NCBI RefSeq assembly: GCF_005503355.1
Contig: NZ_SCMK01000013.1
Coordinates: forward strand, 1 to 64,000
Reading direction: 5' to 3'
DNA length: 64,000 bases
Source of the DNA: Sphingomonas sp. 1F27F7B
Lineage (GTDB): Bacteria > Pseudomonadota > Alphaproteobacteria > Sphingomonadales > Sphingomonadaceae
Part shown: positions 27,252 through 37,329 of the stretch, piece after piece
Layout: the number at the start of each line of letters is the position of its first letter
Position numbering within the stretch: position 1 is the stretch's first letter
Made by a program: the position numbers and the translations under genes
The notes under the pieces: model-generated
Databases searched by the model: none
The model's input: only the letters and a program-made list of their open reading frames with translations
Told to the model about the DNA's origin: nothing

Positions 27252-30005
27252 ATGAACACCAAGTCCAGCCACCGTTCCCGTTCGGCGCAGTTTGCTGTGA
27301 GCGTGGCGCTCACGGCGCTCGGCACTGTCCCTGCCGCCGCGCAGACCGCCCAGGCATCCGCGCCGACTGCGGACGAAGATGCCGGCGGCGAAATCGTCGT
27401 CTCCGGCTATCGCCGCAGCCTTGAAGACGCGATCGACCTGAAACGCAACACCACCGGCTTCTCCGATTCGATCGTCGCCACCGATATCGCCGATTTCCCC
27501 GAGCAGAACCTGTCCGAAGCGCTGCAGCGCATGCCCGGCGTGACGATCGAGCGCGAGAAGGGCCTGGGCACCCGCGTCAACGTACGCGGCCTGCCGAGCG
27601 AATTCACCTTCGTCTCGATCAACAAGCTTGCCACCGCATCGGGCTCGGGCGGCCGCGACGTGGAATTCGACATCTTCGCGTCCGAGCTGATCCAGTCGGT
27701 CACCGTCCAGAAGTCGCCCACCGCGGCGGACGAGGAAGGCGGCATCGCCGGCTCGGTGCTGATCCGCACCGCGCGCCCGTTCGACAATCCGGGCCTGCGC
27801 CTGGTCGGCAGCGCCGAGGGTGCGTACAACTCGATCTCCGAGAAGATCGACCCCAGCTTCTCGTTCCTCGCCAGCAACACCTTCGGCGATTTCGGCGTGC
27901 TGCTGTCGGTCGCCAAACAGCAGCGCACCAACCGCACCGACTCCAACTCGGGCATCAACTTTCGCCCGATCGCGCGCTGGACCGATCGCGCCGGGACCAC
28001 CTATCGCAACCAGGCGATCTCGGTGCTCCAGCGCGATGCCGGCATCACCTTCACCGACGCGATGAAGAACAAGATCGTCTTCCTCGATAAGGTCGGCGAC
28101 CGCGTCTATCGGAACGACCAGGACCGGCTCGGCATCTCGGGCTCGCTCCAGTACAAGCCGAGCGAGACGTTCAGCCTCGCCTTCGATGCGTTCCTGGGTT
28201 CGTACGACACGACCGAGGACGAATATGATGCGGCGGGCTATTCGGCTTCGAGCAACTCGACACTCGAGACCATCCACGACTTCGACGCGAAGACGCTTTC
28301 GAGCTCCGGCATCGTCGTGCTGCGCGACGTGTCGTACACCAACACCCAGCATGAATTCCTGAGCAAGCAATACATCACCGACACCGACTATCGTCAGTTC
28401 AGCGGTGAGATGAACTGGAAGGCCGGCAATCTGACGGTCAATGCGCTGGGCGGCTATTCGGGCGCCAGGCGGACGCTCGACTATGCCAATCTCAAGCACG
28501 TCGCCTATGCACCGTCGCGCACCCGCTATACCGCGAACGGCGGCGAGACGATCCCGAGCGCCAACCCCAACACGATCGACATGTACAACGCGCCGGGCAA
28601 ATACCTGTTCGAGGCCTATGAGACCACGCGCGAGCAGATCAAGGACGACAAATATGCCGGCCAGATCGACCTGAGCTGGGATTTCGGCTCGTCGATCCTC
28701 AAGCGCTTCAACTGGGGCGGCCGCTACACCAGCAAGACCAACGAGCGCCAATATGGCGAGGAGAAGATCCAAGGCCCGACGCGCGGAAGCACCGCTTATG
28801 TCAACGTCCGCAAGCTCGGCGACAGCCCGCTCACCAATGTGACCAGGATCGTGGGCGGCAAGGACTATCAGGCACGCGACTTGAGCTGGTCGCAGATCTC
28901 GAACGACTATGCCCGCAGCTTCTTCCGCCCTGCCGGCTTCGTAACGCCGTTCGCCAACGCCAACTACTACAGGGTCAAGGAAGAGACGGTCGCGGGCTAT
29001 GCGATGCTCGACCTGGAATTCGACGTGTCGTTCCCGATCTTCGTGAACCTGGGCGGCCGCTACCTGCGCACGACGATCACCTCGGAAGGCTTCCACCAGA
29101 TCCAGAACCCGAACGGCACCACCGGGCTGACCGCCACGCCGGTTTCGAGCACCGGCCGCTACGAGAAGTTCCTGCCCTCGTTCAACGCGCATGCGGAGCT
29201 TACCGACAGCCTGTATCTGCGCGCCGCCGCTTCGCAGACGCTGATCCGCCCGGCGCTCACCGATCTGGCCTATAAGCGGACCGCGAGCTTCAGCAGCTAT
29301 CGCTACACCGACGGCAATCCGGGCCTGAAGCCTACCTATGCCGATCAGTGGGAGGTCGGCATCGAGAAGTATCTCGGCCATGACGGTATTCTGGCCGCGT
29401 CCTATTTCTGGAAGAAGATCAAGGGCGTGGTCCAGAACCGGCTGACCGGCGTGGTGCCAAACGTGACCGTCTACAACGCCAATGGCACAGTGAACGGCGT
29501 CTATGACTTCGATGTCTACCAGCCGATCAACGCCGAGGGCTCGTACAATGTCAGCGGCGTCGAGCTCAACGCAGTGATTCCGTTCGGCATGTTCGCCCGC
29601 TGGGCGGACGGCTTCGGCATCAACGCCAACGCCACATTCCTCGATAGTTCGCTGACCGGCCAGTCGGACCTGGGCGTCCCCACCTCGCCGATCGGTCTGT
29701 CCGACAGGACCTACAATGCGACCGTGTTCTACGATAGGGGCCCGATCTCGTTGCGGGTGTCGTACAACCGCAAGGGCGCCTATGTGGAGCGGATCGAGCG
29801 GAACATGTATCCGGTCTATCGCAACGCCTATGGCCAGTTCGACTTCGCGGCCAGCTACCAGTTGACCCGGAACTTCCGCGTGGAACTGCAGGGCATCAAC
29901 ATGGGCAACGCGAAGACCACGGGCTACACGATGGATCCGTCCTTCCCGACAACCTATGAATTCTCGGGAAGCCGCATCACGCTGGGCGTTCGCGCGCAGT
30001 TCTGA
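27252..30005 (+). CDS. TonB-dependent receptor 2
   Basis: A 917-residue outer membrane receptor from ATG 27252 ([13 protein letters not shown]), chosen over an upstream in-frame ATG by its purine-rich Shine-Dalgarno. The signal peptide ends near AAAQT, with a TonB box region ([16 protein letters not shown]). The plug reads [20 protein letters not shown] then [17 protein letters not shown], followed by the beta barrel ending [11 protein letters not shown] with terminal Phe. It lacks the Ig-like N-terminal domain of receptor 1. It precedes phoA, suggesting uptake of a phosphorylated nutrient. Confidence 0.93.
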   Translation: MNTKSSHRSRSAQFAVSVALTALGTVPAAAQTAQASAPTADEDAGGEIVVSGYRRSLEDAIDLKRNTTGFSDSIVATDIADFPEQNLSEALQRMPGVTIEREKGLGTRVNVRGLPSEFTFVSINKLATASGSGGRDVEFDIFASELIQSVTVQKSPTAADEEGGIAGSVLIRTARPFDNPGLRLVGSAEGAYNSISEKIDPSFSFLASNTFGDFGVLLSVAKQQRTNRTDSNSGINFRPIARWTDRAGTTYRNQAISVLQRDAGITFTDAMKNKIVFLDKVGDRVYRNDQDRLGISGSLQYKPSETFSLAFDAFLGSYDTTEDEYDAAGYSASSNSTLETIHDFDAKTLSSSGIVVLRDVSYTNTQHEFLSKQYITDTDYRQFSGEMNWKAGNLTVNALGGYSGARRTLDYANLKHVAYAPSRTRYTANGGETIPSANPNTIDMYNAPGKYLFEAYETTREQIKDDKYAGQIDLSWDFGSSILKRFNWGGRYTSKTNERQYGEEKIQGPTRGSTAYVNVRKLGDSPLTNVTRIVGGKDYQARDLSWSQISNDYARSFFRPAGFVTPFANANYYRVKEETVAGYAMLDLEFDVSFPIFVNLGGRYLRTTITSEGFHQIQNPNGTTGLTATPVSSTGRYEKFLPSFNAHAELTDSLYLRAAASQTLIRPALTDLAYKRTASFSSYRYTDGNPGLKPTYADQWEVGIEKYLGHDGILAASYFWKKIKGVVQNRLTGVVPNVTVYNANGTVNGVYDFDVYQPINAEGSYNVSGVELNAVIPFGMFARWADGFGINANATFLDSSLTGQSDLGVPTSPIGLSDRTYNATVFYDRGPISLRVSYNRKGAYVERIERNMYPVYRNAYGQFDFAASYQLTRNFRVELQGINMGNAKTTGYTMDPSFPTTYEFSGSRITLGVRAQF

Positions 30006-30014
30006 CCCCGTACC

Positions 30015-30042
30015 GGGCCGGCATGCCTCTGTGTGCCGGCCC
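30015..30042 (+). terminator. Stem-loop after TonB receptor 2
   Basis: A 9-bp perfect stem, GGGCCGGCA with TGCCGGCCC, 10-nt loop, starting 9 bp after the receptor stop and followed by CCTTCTT-type pyrimidine sequence. Likely a terminator or attenuator before phoA. Confidence 0.6.
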
Positions 30043-30204
30043 ATCCTTCTTGCGGAGCCCGCCATGCTGATGCCGGCTCGTGTTGCCGATGCTTCCTTGC
30101 GGATGCCGACGCGCAGCGCGACCATCCTCTGCCACCGCATGCGCTGTCCCCAAGGACGCCGCGCCCCGATCACCGAACCCAACGCCCGCCGACGGAGTAT
30201 TCCC

Positions 30205-31611
30205 ATGATCTCGCGTATCGCTCTTGCCGCGCTTCTCGCCCTCGCCAGCCGACCCGCCTTCGCACAGGACGCAGCGCCCGACCTGTCGCGCGCCGCGCGT
30301 GGCGACTTGCGCGAACCGGGCGGCGCACGGCGCCTGCCGGGCGACATGCGCGCCCTCTATGCGAGGCTCAGCAACGAGGGCGAGGTGCGCAACGTCATCC
30401 TGCTGATCGGTGACGGCATGGGCGATTCCGAGATCACGCTGGCACGCAACTATGCCGAAGGTGCCGGCGGCTATTTCAAGGGCATCGACGCCCTGCCCTT
30501 CACCGGCCAGTACACCCATTATTCGCTCGATCGCGAGACCGGCAAGCCGAACTACGTAACGGACAGCGCCGCCTCGGCAACGGCATGGGCGTCGGGCGTG
30601 AAGAGCTACAACGGCGCGATCGGCGTCGATGTCACCGGCAAGGCGCAGCGGACGCTGCTCGAATATGCCAAGGCTGCAGGGCTCGCCACCGGCGACGTCT
30701 CGACCGCCGAGATTCAGGATGCGACGCCAGGCGCACAGATCGCGCACGTCGCCTTCCGCAGCTGCTATGCGCCTGCGGTGACGCTCAAGACTTGCCCGCA
30801 GAATGCGCTGGAAAATGGCGGCGCAGGCTCGATCACCGAACAGTTGCTGAATACTCGCGCCGATGTTGTCCTGGGCGGCGGTGCCGCGAGCTTCGCAGAG
30901 ACCGCGACGGCTGGCCAGTGGAAGGGCAGGACGCTGGCGCAGCAAGCCCAGGCGCGTGGCTATCGCATCGTACGCAACGCCGCTGAACTGGACGCCGTGA
31001 CCCGTGCCGACGACAGGCAACCGCTGATCGGCCTGTTCGCCGAAGGCAATATGCCGGTGCGCTGGACCGGCCCCAGGGCCAGCTTCCACGGCAATATCGA
31101 CAAGCCGGCAATCACCTGCCAGCCCAATGCCGATCGCACCGCCGGCATTCCCACGCTCGCGGCGATGACCCACAAGGCGATCACGCTGCTGAAGGGCAAT
31201 CCCAAGGGCTTCTTCCTCCAGGTCGAGGGCGCCTCGATCGACAAGCAGGATCACGCCGCCAATCCCTGCGGCCAGATCGGCGAGACGGTCGATCTCGACG
31301 AGGCGGTGCAGGTTGCGCTCGAGTTCGCCAGGGCCGATGGGCACACGCTGGTGATCGTCACCGCCGATCATGCGCATACCAGCCAGATCGTCGGCAACGG
31401 CACCCGCGCGCCGGGCCTGACCGCGGCACTGAACACGCTCGAGGGCTGCGTGATGACCGTCAACTACGGCACCGCCGAGGAAGGTTCCCAGGGCCATACC
31501 GGCACGCAGTTGCGGATCGCCGCCTATGGCCCGCGCGCCGTCAACGTCAGCGGCCTGCTCGACCAGACCGATCTGCATTTCATCATCCGGGACGCGCTTG
31601 GACTGAACTGA
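30205..31611 (+). CDS. phoA: Alkaline phosphatase PhoA family
   Basis: A 468-residue secreted phosphomonoesterase from ATG 30205 with signal peptide [20 protein letters not shown]. Motifs match E. coli PhoA: metal site IGDGMGDSE, nucleophile loop [14 protein letters not shown] (Ser of DSA), [13 protein letters not shown] for metal binding, [10 protein letters not shown], and the C-terminal TGTQ preceded by GHTG. Four Cys in the middle may form disulfides. It hydrolyses phosphate esters in the periplasm. It follows TonB receptor 2 across a 199-bp gap with a terminator-like hairpin. Confidence 0.94.
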   Translation: MISRIALAALLALASRPAFAQDAAPDLSRAARGDLREPGGARRLPGDMRALYARLSNEGEVRNVILLIGDGMGDSEITLARNYAEGAGGYFKGIDALPFTGQYTHYSLDRETGKPNYVTDSAASATAWASGVKSYNGAIGVDVTGKAQRTLLEYAKAAGLATGDVSTAEIQDATPGAQIAHVAFRSCYAPAVTLKTCPQNALENGGAGSITEQLLNTRADVVLGGGAASFAETATAGQWKGRTLAQQAQARGYRIVRNAAELDAVTRADDRQPLIGLFAEGNMPVRWTGPRASFHGNIDKPAITCQPNADRTAGIPTLAAMTHKAITLLKGNPKGFFLQVEGASIDKQDHAANPCGQIGETVDLDEAVQVALEFARADGHTLVIVTADHAHTSQIVGNGTRAPGLTAALNTLEGCVMTVNYGTAEEGSQGHTGTQLRIAAYGPRAVNVSGLLDQTDLHFIIRDALGLN

Positions 31612-31630
31612 TCCGGCCCGGATTGAGCGC

Positions 31631-32070
31631 ATGCGTTACCAGGTGCGCCCTCGGCGGGGCAGCATGCCCTTCCCCCTGGCCAGGAATAGGGGGAACACCC
31701 GGCCGCAGGCGCATGGCGATCAGCGCCAGTACGAAGAGTTCGACGTGCTCGCCGCCCTGCGCCGCAGCGGTGCGCCGTACGCGCTCACTCCAACCGATCT
31801 CTATGAAGCGGCGATGATCTCGTCGGGCAGCATGACCAACCGCATCGACCGGCTGGAACGGGCGGGCTTCGTCCAGCGCGGCCCCAACCCCGCGGATCGT
31901 CGCGGCACACTGGTCGCACTGACCGGTACGGGCCTGGGGTGATCGAGCGGGCGATCGGCGCGCATGTCGCCAATCTCAGTGCCATCGTGGCCGGGCTGGA
32001 CAAGGGAGAGCAGGACCTGCTCTCGGCACTATTGGCGTGGTTGCTGGCGACACAGGACCGGAAGGCCTAG
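31631..32070 (+). pseudogene. Broken MarR-family regulator
   Basis: The winged-helix part is clear (EEFDVLAALRRSG, SSGSMTNRIDRLERAGFVQR, ADRRGTLVALT), but the frame stops at 31940-31942. The missing C-terminal helix continues in another frame from 31939 (VIERAIGAHVANLSAIVAGL) to TAG at 32068-32070. The N-terminal dimerisation helices are also unrecognisable. A frameshift plus a damaged N-terminus point to a decayed gene. Confidence 0.72.
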
Positions 32071-32282
32071 GCTGGCTGCGGCTTGAAGGCCATCCGAACG
32101 CCCATCTTCACGCGGGCAGCCGCTCGTCGAACCGCATCTGCCGTTCATCGTGCGCCCCGGCGATTGATAGAATGAGCCGCCCTGTTGATCGAAGAGCGCG
32201 CCGCTCCGCCAGCCCGATCGAATATCCATGGGTCACCGCCCCCAGGGGCGATCAACTGCCTGAACAGCATGGGAATGACATC

Positions 32283-32633
32283 ATGGGTATTGCACATTTG
32301 GGACTGTTGTCCCTCGCCCTTTTGGGATCGCCCAACTTCACCGACACGACCATGGCCGGCGCTGGCATGAATCGGCCGAACCGGACCATAGTCTCCACGC
32401 ACGACCTCAACCTATCGACTGCCGCCGGCGTCAGGGCTGCCCGGGCGCGTGTCCGCCTCGCCGCTGAACGGGTTTGCGGCGACTACCCGCAAGTCGGCGT
32501 GTTGCCGCCCGTGGAGATCGCGCGCTGCCGTACGATCGCCACGCGCGAAGCGGATGCCAGGATTGTCGCATTGGCTTCCCGCGCGAACAATGGCGACGTC
32601 GTCATGGCCAATGCAGACAGTCGCGCTCGATAG
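32283..32633 (+). CDS. UrcA-family protein
   Basis: A 116-residue protein. The conserved UrcA core is visible: VSTHDLNLSTAAGVRAARARV, then ERVCG and a second Cys in IARCR followed by an Ala-rich helix. The N-terminus (MGIAHLGLLSLALLG) is a short hydrophobic export-like segment. UrcA proteins are small secreted alphaproteobacterial proteins of unknown function. ATG 32283 is the likely start, although no strong ribosome binding site is seen. Confidence 0.7.
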   Translation: MGIAHLGLLSLALLGSPNFTDTTMAGAGMNRPNRTIVSTHDLNLSTAAGVRAARARVRLAAERVCGDYPQVGVLPPVEIARCRTIATREADARIVALASRANNGDVVMANADSRAR

Positions 32634-32661
32634 CCGGCCTCTTCGCGGATAGGGTGTGGGC

Positions 32662-33402
32662 TCACCTTCCCGCCATGGCCTTCACCCCCGCGAGATAGGA
32701 ACGGCCTATCCGCACATCGGCTCCATTGGCCAGGATCGCGTACCAGATACCGAGCCCGTCATGGCGAAGCCCGACGATAAAGTCCCGCCTCACGATCGTC
32801 GAGCGGTGGACGCGGACGAACCTGGCCGGGTCGAGCCGGCGTTCGAGCTCACCGAGCGTCTGGTGGAGCAGGAAGCTGCGCGATCCGATCTGCAGAGACA
32901 TATAGTCGCGCATCGCGTCGATCCGATCGACATCGATCGCCGCGATGCGCACCATTTCCGAACGATAGGGAACCCAGAATTCCTCTATCCGGTCGAACCG
33001 CGCAGTGACGCGGCTTTCGGGTCCGGCGATCTTTCTACGTGCGCGCGCGACCGCCCGGACAAGCCCTTCGGACGTCACGGGCTTTAACAGATAGTCGACT
33101 GCCGCGACATCGAAGGCCGCCAGGGCAAAGCCGTCAAAGGCCGTGCAAAAGACGATGGCAGGCGGTTGCTCTCCGGTCGAAAGCGCCTTCGCGACTCCCA
33201 TGCCGTCCACTTCAGGCATGGCGATATCGAGAAGAACGAGGTCCGGCGACAGCGTCCTTGCCAGGCGCAGCGCGACCTCCCCGTCGAACGCGGTCCCCAC
33301 CAGCGAGAGGCTGGGAAGGTGCGAGCAAAGCATGACCAGCCGCTCGATCGCGAGCGGCTCGTCGTCCACGATCAACGTGCGCAAGACGGGCTCAGTGTTC
33401 AT
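32662..33402 (-). CDS. LytTR-type response regulator
   Basis: A 246-residue protein from ATG 33402 (MNTEPVLRTLIVDDEP), chosen because the receiver domain starts there and the ATG overlaps the kinase stop by 11 bp. Receiver phosphoacceptor is near Asp59 (LVLLDIAMPEVDG) with the Lys in YLLKPVT. The C-terminal LytTR DNA-binding domain includes IDAMRDYMSLQIGSRSFLL and FVRVHRSTIVRRDFI. It pairs with the kinase encoded just upstream. Confidence 0.92.
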   Translation of the reverse strand: MNTEPVLRTLIVDDEPLAIERLVMLCSHLPSLSLVGTAFDGEVALRLARTLSPDLVLLDIAMPEVDGMGVAKALSTGEQPPAIVFCTAFDGFALAAFDVAAVDYLLKPVTSEGLVRAVARARRKIAGPESRVTARFDRIEEFWVPYRSEMVRIAAIDVDRIDAMRDYMSLQIGSRSFLLHQTLGELERRLDPARFVRVHRSTIVRRDFIVGLRHDGLGIWYAILANGADVRIGRSYLAGVKAMAGR

Positions 33403-34582
33403 CGAACGTAAGCGGCATGGCCAGGTCGACGAGGAACCCGCCGGGATCGAGCGGGCGCACGCGGCAATGGCCGCCAGCGCCAAATCGCGCGGAGATGCGA
33501 TCCGCGACGTTGCGCAGGCCAAGGCCGGTGCCTCCATCGGTCTTCTTGCCGGCGGTGCCCGGTTCTCCGTCATCCTGGACCGACAGAAGAAGGAGACCGT
33601 GCCGGGCGCTCGCGCGGATACTGATCGTGACGGGGCGACGTGATCGTGACACGCTATATTTCACGGCGTTCTCGATCAGCGGCTGCAAGATCAATCCGGG
33701 AACAAGGGCATCGCGCAGATCGTCCGGCAGATCGATGGCGAGACGCAGCCGGTCTGGAAACCGGGCCTGCTCGATCTCGAGATAGAGGCGCTGGAGCCGA
33801 ATCTCCTCCACCAGCCGCACATCCTCGCTCGGATCGCCGACCAAGCTGGCCCGGAAGAAGCTTGCGAGATTGATTATCATGCGCTCGGCGGCGGGACGCC
33901 TGTCTGCCATTACCAGAGTGGATAGCGAGTTGAGCGTATTGAACAGGAAGTGCGGGTTGACTTGATATCGCAGCGCCCGCAGCTCGGCCGCCTGCGCCGC
34001 GGCACGAAAGGCCGCGCTCTTGCGTTCCAGCGCGCCAACTTCCGCCGCGTAGCGAAGCGCCAAGTAGAGCGCTGCCCAGCCAACGAAGAAGAAATAGCTG
34101 TTGACCGCGCTGTCCGCGATCATCTTGATCACTTCGATATTGGCGTCGTCGGCGTTCGTGCCGCCAACTTGCACCATCATCCGGCCGGGCGGCCGAGGCT
34201 GCTGCGCGCCCGAAGGCACGCTGCTCGTCTCGCGGCTTGCGGCCCAGGGCAGCTCCAGGACGTCGAACACCACCCAATCGACGGTCGAAAAAGCCAATGC
34301 CGCGGGCGCCGCGAGCAGGCCGGCGACGATCATGCCACGCCGCAGCGAACTCGTCACAACGCGGCTCAACACCAGGTAGAGCAGATAGGTGAGCCCCATG
34401 CTGAAGAACATGAGCGCCAGATGCCGTACCAGAGTGTCGAGTTGGCCGGCCTGCCCCATGACCAGCGAGCGCAACGTGACGATGGCGCAATAGAACAGCC
34501 AGAAGCCGATGATCGACAGCAAGGCGACACGTGGCGAAAGAGCAGGTTCGTCGTGCAGGTCCGCAGCAAATTCGTCAGCCAT
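33392..34582 (-). CDS. LytS/YehU-type sensor histidine kinase
   Basis: A 396-residue membrane kinase. Four to five membrane segments occupy residues 15-110 and 170-190. The His_kinase domain box is LRYQVNPHFLFNTLNSLSTL, with the HATPase part QPLIENAVKYSV and GTGLGLRNVADRI. It belongs to the class that phosphorylates LytTR regulators. A Pro/Gly-rich periplasmic loop (about 128-150) may be the sensor. It is divergent from the methyltransferase-like gene. Confidence 0.92.
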   Translation of the reverse strand: MADEFAADLHDEPALSPRVALLSIIGFWLFYCAIVTLRSLVMGQAGQLDTLVRHLALMFFSMGLTYLLYLVLSRVVTSSLRRGMIVAGLLAAPAALAFSTVDWVVFDVLELPWAASRETSSVPSGAQQPRPPGRMMVQVGGTNADDANIEVIKMIADSAVNSYFFFVGWAALYLALRYAAEVGALERKSAAFRAAAQAAELRALRYQVNPHFLFNTLNSLSTLVMADRRPAAERMIINLASFFRASLVGDPSEDVRLVEEIRLQRLYLEIEQARFPDRLRLAIDLPDDLRDALVPGLILQPLIENAVKYSVSRSRRPVTISIRASARHGLLLLSVQDDGEPGTAGKKTDGGTGLGLRNVADRISARFGAGGHCRVRPLDPGGFLVDLAMPLTFDEH

Positions 34583-34711
34583 GGCGGATCATAGCGCCAG
34601 CCCCGCACCGGTAGAAGATGGCGCCGTGTCGCTTGTCGAAGACTGTCGAACGCTCATCGAAACGCACAGGCGCCAGGCGCTCCGACAGGCTCTTTTCGGC
34701 ATCGGACAAGG

Positions 34712-35491
34712 ATGAAAGGATATGCGGTGACTTTTCCAACCGGTCGGCGGCCACTGGCTCTCGTGGCGACCGCAGCATTGGCGGTCGTGCTGGCTCCCTG
34801 CGCGGTTGCCGGGCAGACTTCGTGGAATGCCATCCTGGCCGATACCGGCCGCCCCGAAGCCGACAAGGCCCGCGATCCGGACCGCAAGCCGGCCGAGATG
34901 CTCGCCTTCGCAAAGGTGCGGCCGGGCGAGACGATCGTCGATTTCCTTCCGGGAAAGGGCTATTTCACGCGCCTGTTCAGCCTGGCCGTCGGCCCGCGCG
35001 GAGCGGTCTACGCCGTCACGCCGCAAGTGCTGCTCGACAGGGCCAAGGGCCGCCCGCTCCCGCCGCCCGTGTCGGGCGAACCCGGTCGCGACAATGTTCA
35101 TGAAAGCGTCGCCGACAGCCAGTCGTTCGGCCTGCCCAAAAAGGCCAGCCTGGTGTGGACGTCGCAGAATTATCACGACGTCCATATCTGGCTGGGCGCC
35201 GCGGGCACGGCGGCGTTGAACAAGGAAGTCTTCGACGCGCTCAAGCCCGGCGGCCGGTACGTCATCCTCGATCATGCCGGCGCATCCGGACTCGACGATG
35301 CCGGGATGGCCAAGATGCATCGGATCGACGAGGCCCTGGTGAAGAGCGAGGTGATCAAGGCGGGGTTTGTTCTCGATGGCGAATCCGATGCCTTGCGGAA
35401 TCCGGCCGATCCTCATTCGGCAAACGTCTTTGATCCCTCGATCCGAGGCAGGACCGATCAGTTCATCCTGCGTTTCCGCAAACCGGAATGA
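34712..35491 (+). CDS. Methyltransferase-fold protein with signal peptide
   Basis: A 259-residue protein. The N-terminal hydrophobic segment (LALVATAALAVVLAPCAVAG) looks like a signal peptide. Next comes a class I methyltransferase fold: a variant motif I (IVDFLPGKGYFTRLFS), LVWTSQNYHDVHIW, LKPGGRYVILDHAG and a C-terminal strand (DQFILRFRKPE). A methyltransferase fold outside the cytoplasm is unusual because SAM is not expected there; this recurs in several alphaproteobacterial families. It may be a non-enzymatic or differently used fold. Confidence 0.75.
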   Translation: MKGYAVTFPTGRRPLALVATAALAVVLAPCAVAGQTSWNAILADTGRPEADKARDPDRKPAEMLAFAKVRPGETIVDFLPGKGYFTRLFSLAVGPRGAVYAVTPQVLLDRAKGRPLPPPVSGEPGRDNVHESVADSQSFGLPKKASLVWTSQNYHDVHIWLGAAGTAALNKEVFDALKPGGRYVILDHAGASGLDDAGMAKMHRIDEALVKSEVIKAGFVLDGESDALRNPADPHSANVFDPSIRGRTDQFILRFRKPE

Positions 35492-35585
35492 CGACGGACC
35501 ACGCAAGGGCCTGCCCCAGGATATCCGGGTTCGTCGCGAGATCCGTTCCGATCGGGCGCCGGACCGAAGGATGAACGCGTGCGGC

Positions 35586-35608
35586 GGCCAGGACTGCAAA
35601 TCCTGGCC
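35586..35608 (-). terminator. Stem-loop after the sbnA arm
   Basis: GGCCAGGA, 7-nt loop, TCCTGGCC: an 8-bp perfect stem starting 5 bp past the sbnA stop, between two convergent genes. No clear T-run on either side. Confidence 0.5.
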
Positions 35609-35613
35609 CGGTA

Positions 35614-36684
35614 CTAGCTCGATAGGCTCACCATCTCGCCGGCTTCGACGGAGGGGTCGCCAAGCGTCGCCTGCACCCATTCGTCGCTGAACACCGTATC
35701 GAGATAGCGCTCTCCCCCGTCCGGTGCGATACCGACGATGACGGTGCCGGCGGGCATCGAACCCGCAAACTCGTGCATCGCGTGCGCAACCGCACCGGTC
35801 GAAGCACCGGCCAGGATCCCCTGCTCTTCGAGCAGCCGACGACACATGCGGACCGTGCTGATTTCATCGACATAGACCAGTTCGGGCCGGCCCAACGCAT
35901 CGACTTCGTCGGCGAGCGGCGGGCGGACTCCCGTGCCGATCCCGGGCAGGAAGCGCGGTGCAGCGGGACCGCCGAAAGTGCGCGATCCCACAGCATCGAC
36001 AGCGACAATCCGCGTATGCGGCGAAGCGGCCTGGAAATGGCGCATGCAGCCCAGCAACGTGCCGGTCGTTCCGGCGCCAATGACGAGCAGGTCGACGATG
36101 GGCACGGTCCGCAGGATCGCCGGCGCCGTCGTCGCCTGGTGCGCCCCGGGATTGGCGGCATTGGCATATTGGTTGGTCCACAAGGCCTGCGGATCCGATG
36201 CCAGGATTGCGCTGACGGCATCGAGCCGCGCCTTGAGATAGCCGCCCGCTCCAGCTTCGGTGACTCGGCAGATGCGACCGCCGAAGACCTGTATCAGATG
36301 GACATTGGCGGGCCGTGCATTCGGATCGACCACACAGGAAAATTTCAGCCCTCGCCGATGGCAGAGATAAGCCAGCGCGACGCCGAGATTGCCCGAGCTC
36401 GATTCGACCAGATGCGCGCCGGGGGTCAGCATCCCGGCATCATCGAGATCGGACAGGATGCGCAGCGCCGTCTTGAATTTGATCGAGCCGGTGGGGTGAT
36501 AGAACTCCAGCTTCAATATCGCCCGGCAGGCGGGCGCGAAGCCCTCCAGCTCGAGAAAGACGTCATCGAAGAGAAGCTCTTCAGCGCGCTTGAACAACAT
36601 GGGCGCTCCAGATCCGATTGTCAGAATGGGGTTCAATTGCAGGGAAATAGGCACATTCCGGCGGGCCGCCCCGCGCGTCGGCAC
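35614..36684 (-). CDS. sbnA: SbnA-like N-(2-amino-2-carboxyethyl)-L-glutamate synthase
   Basis: A PLP enzyme of the cysteine-synthase fold, 356 residues from GTG 36684; an internal GTG at 36654 is an alternative start. By family it joins O-phospho-L-serine and L-glutamate to give ACEGA, the first step to L-2,3-diaminopropionate. PLP Lys is in PTGSIKFKTA, the substrate loop is ESSSGNLGVALAYL as in SbnA, and the phosphate cup is GAGTTGTLLG. Its partner SbnB is at the far end of the divergent arm (44344-45375), which strengthens the call over a plain cysteine synthase. The gene starts 1 bp after the ribA stop. Confidence 0.85.
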   Translation of the reverse strand: MPTRGAARRNVPISLQLNPILTIGSGAPMLFKRAEELLFDDVFLELEGFAPACRAILKLEFYHPTGSIKFKTALRILSDLDDAGMLTPGAHLVESSSGNLGVALAYLCHRRGLKFSCVVDPNARPANVHLIQVFGGRICRVTEAGAGGYLKARLDAVSAILASDPQALWTNQYANAANPGAHQATTAPAILRTVPIVDLLVIGAGTTGTLLGCMRHFQAASPHTRIVAVDAVGSRTFGGPAAPRFLPGIGTGVRPPLADEVDALGRPELVYVDEISTVRMCRRLLEEQGILAGASTGAVAHAMHEFAGSMPAGTVIVGIAPDGGERYLDTVFSDEWVQATLGDPSVEAGEMVSLSS

Positions 36685-36685
36685 C

Positions 36686-37300
36686 TTACATGCTGATGAA
36701 ATGACCCAGCCGTTCGACCTTGGTCGCCAGGTATCGCTGGTTCTGGCGTCGCGATTCGGTGACCAGCGGAACGCGCGAATCCACGGTGATCCCGAGCAGC
36801 CTGACCGCTTCGATCTTGTCCGGATTGTTGGTCATCAGCCGGATCGATGGCACGCCCAGCGCACGCAGGATCTGCGCCGCGGCCGCATATTCACGGGCAT
36901 CGACCGGGAGGCCGAGCTCAAGGTTGGCATCGACTGTGTCAAAACCGCGATCCTGGAGCTGATAGGCCCGCAGCTTGTTGGCGAGACCGATGCCTCGCCC
37001 TTCCTGGCGCAGATAGATCAGGATGCCCGATCCGGCCTCGCCGATCCGCTCCAGCGCCATCGACAGTTGATCGCGGCAGTCGCATCGGAACGATCCGAAC
37101 ACGTCCCCGGTGAGGCATTCCGAATGGATGCGCGTGAGGATTCCAGGCACCGTGACATCGCCCATCGTCATCACCACATGTGGCTGCAGGCCGATGCCGC
37201 TCTCCATCACCCCGATATTGAATACGCCATTCAAAGTCGGGATCGATGTCATCTCCGAAATGAGATCAACACCCTCCAATTTTTCTTTGGATGAAAGCAT
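36686..37300 (-). CDS. ribA: GTP cyclohydrolase II
   Basis: A stand-alone 204-residue GTP cyclohydrolase II that opens GTP to the diaminopyrimidine ribosylamine phosphate, formate and pyrophosphate. The zinc ligands are in HSECLTGD and FRCDC, the catalytic region LIYLRQEGRGIGLANKLRAY is complete, and the C-terminus has MTNNPDKI and YLATKVERLGH. There is no RibB half. ATG 37300 follows AAGG 8 nt upstream. The setting between an unknown gene and sbnA, far from other riboflavin genes, suggests a pathway copy like ToxB of toxoflavin rather than the housekeeping enzyme. Confidence 0.95.
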   Translation of the reverse strand: MLSSKEKLEGVDLISEMTSIPTLNGVFNIGVMESGIGLQPHVVMTMGDVTVPGILTRIHSECLTGDVFGSFRCDCRDQLSMALERIGEAGSGILIYLRQEGRGIGLANKLRAYQLQDRGFDTVDANLELGLPVDAREYAAAAQILRALGVPSIRLMTNNPDKIEAVRLLGITVDSRVPLVTESRRQNQRYLATKVERLGHFISM

Positions 37301-37329
37301 CTTTTCTACCTTAAATGATAAGTTTCGAC

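Noticed and set aside
27030-30347. 1105-residue minus-strand open frame opposite TonB receptor 2
   Set aside because: Same GC-rich mirror effect; low-complexity Arg/Ala/Val/Asp sequence.
35614-36684. Plain cysteine synthase (CysK/CysM)
   Set aside because: SbnB partner in the same cluster and the SSSGNLG loop favour SbnA-type ACEGA synthase.
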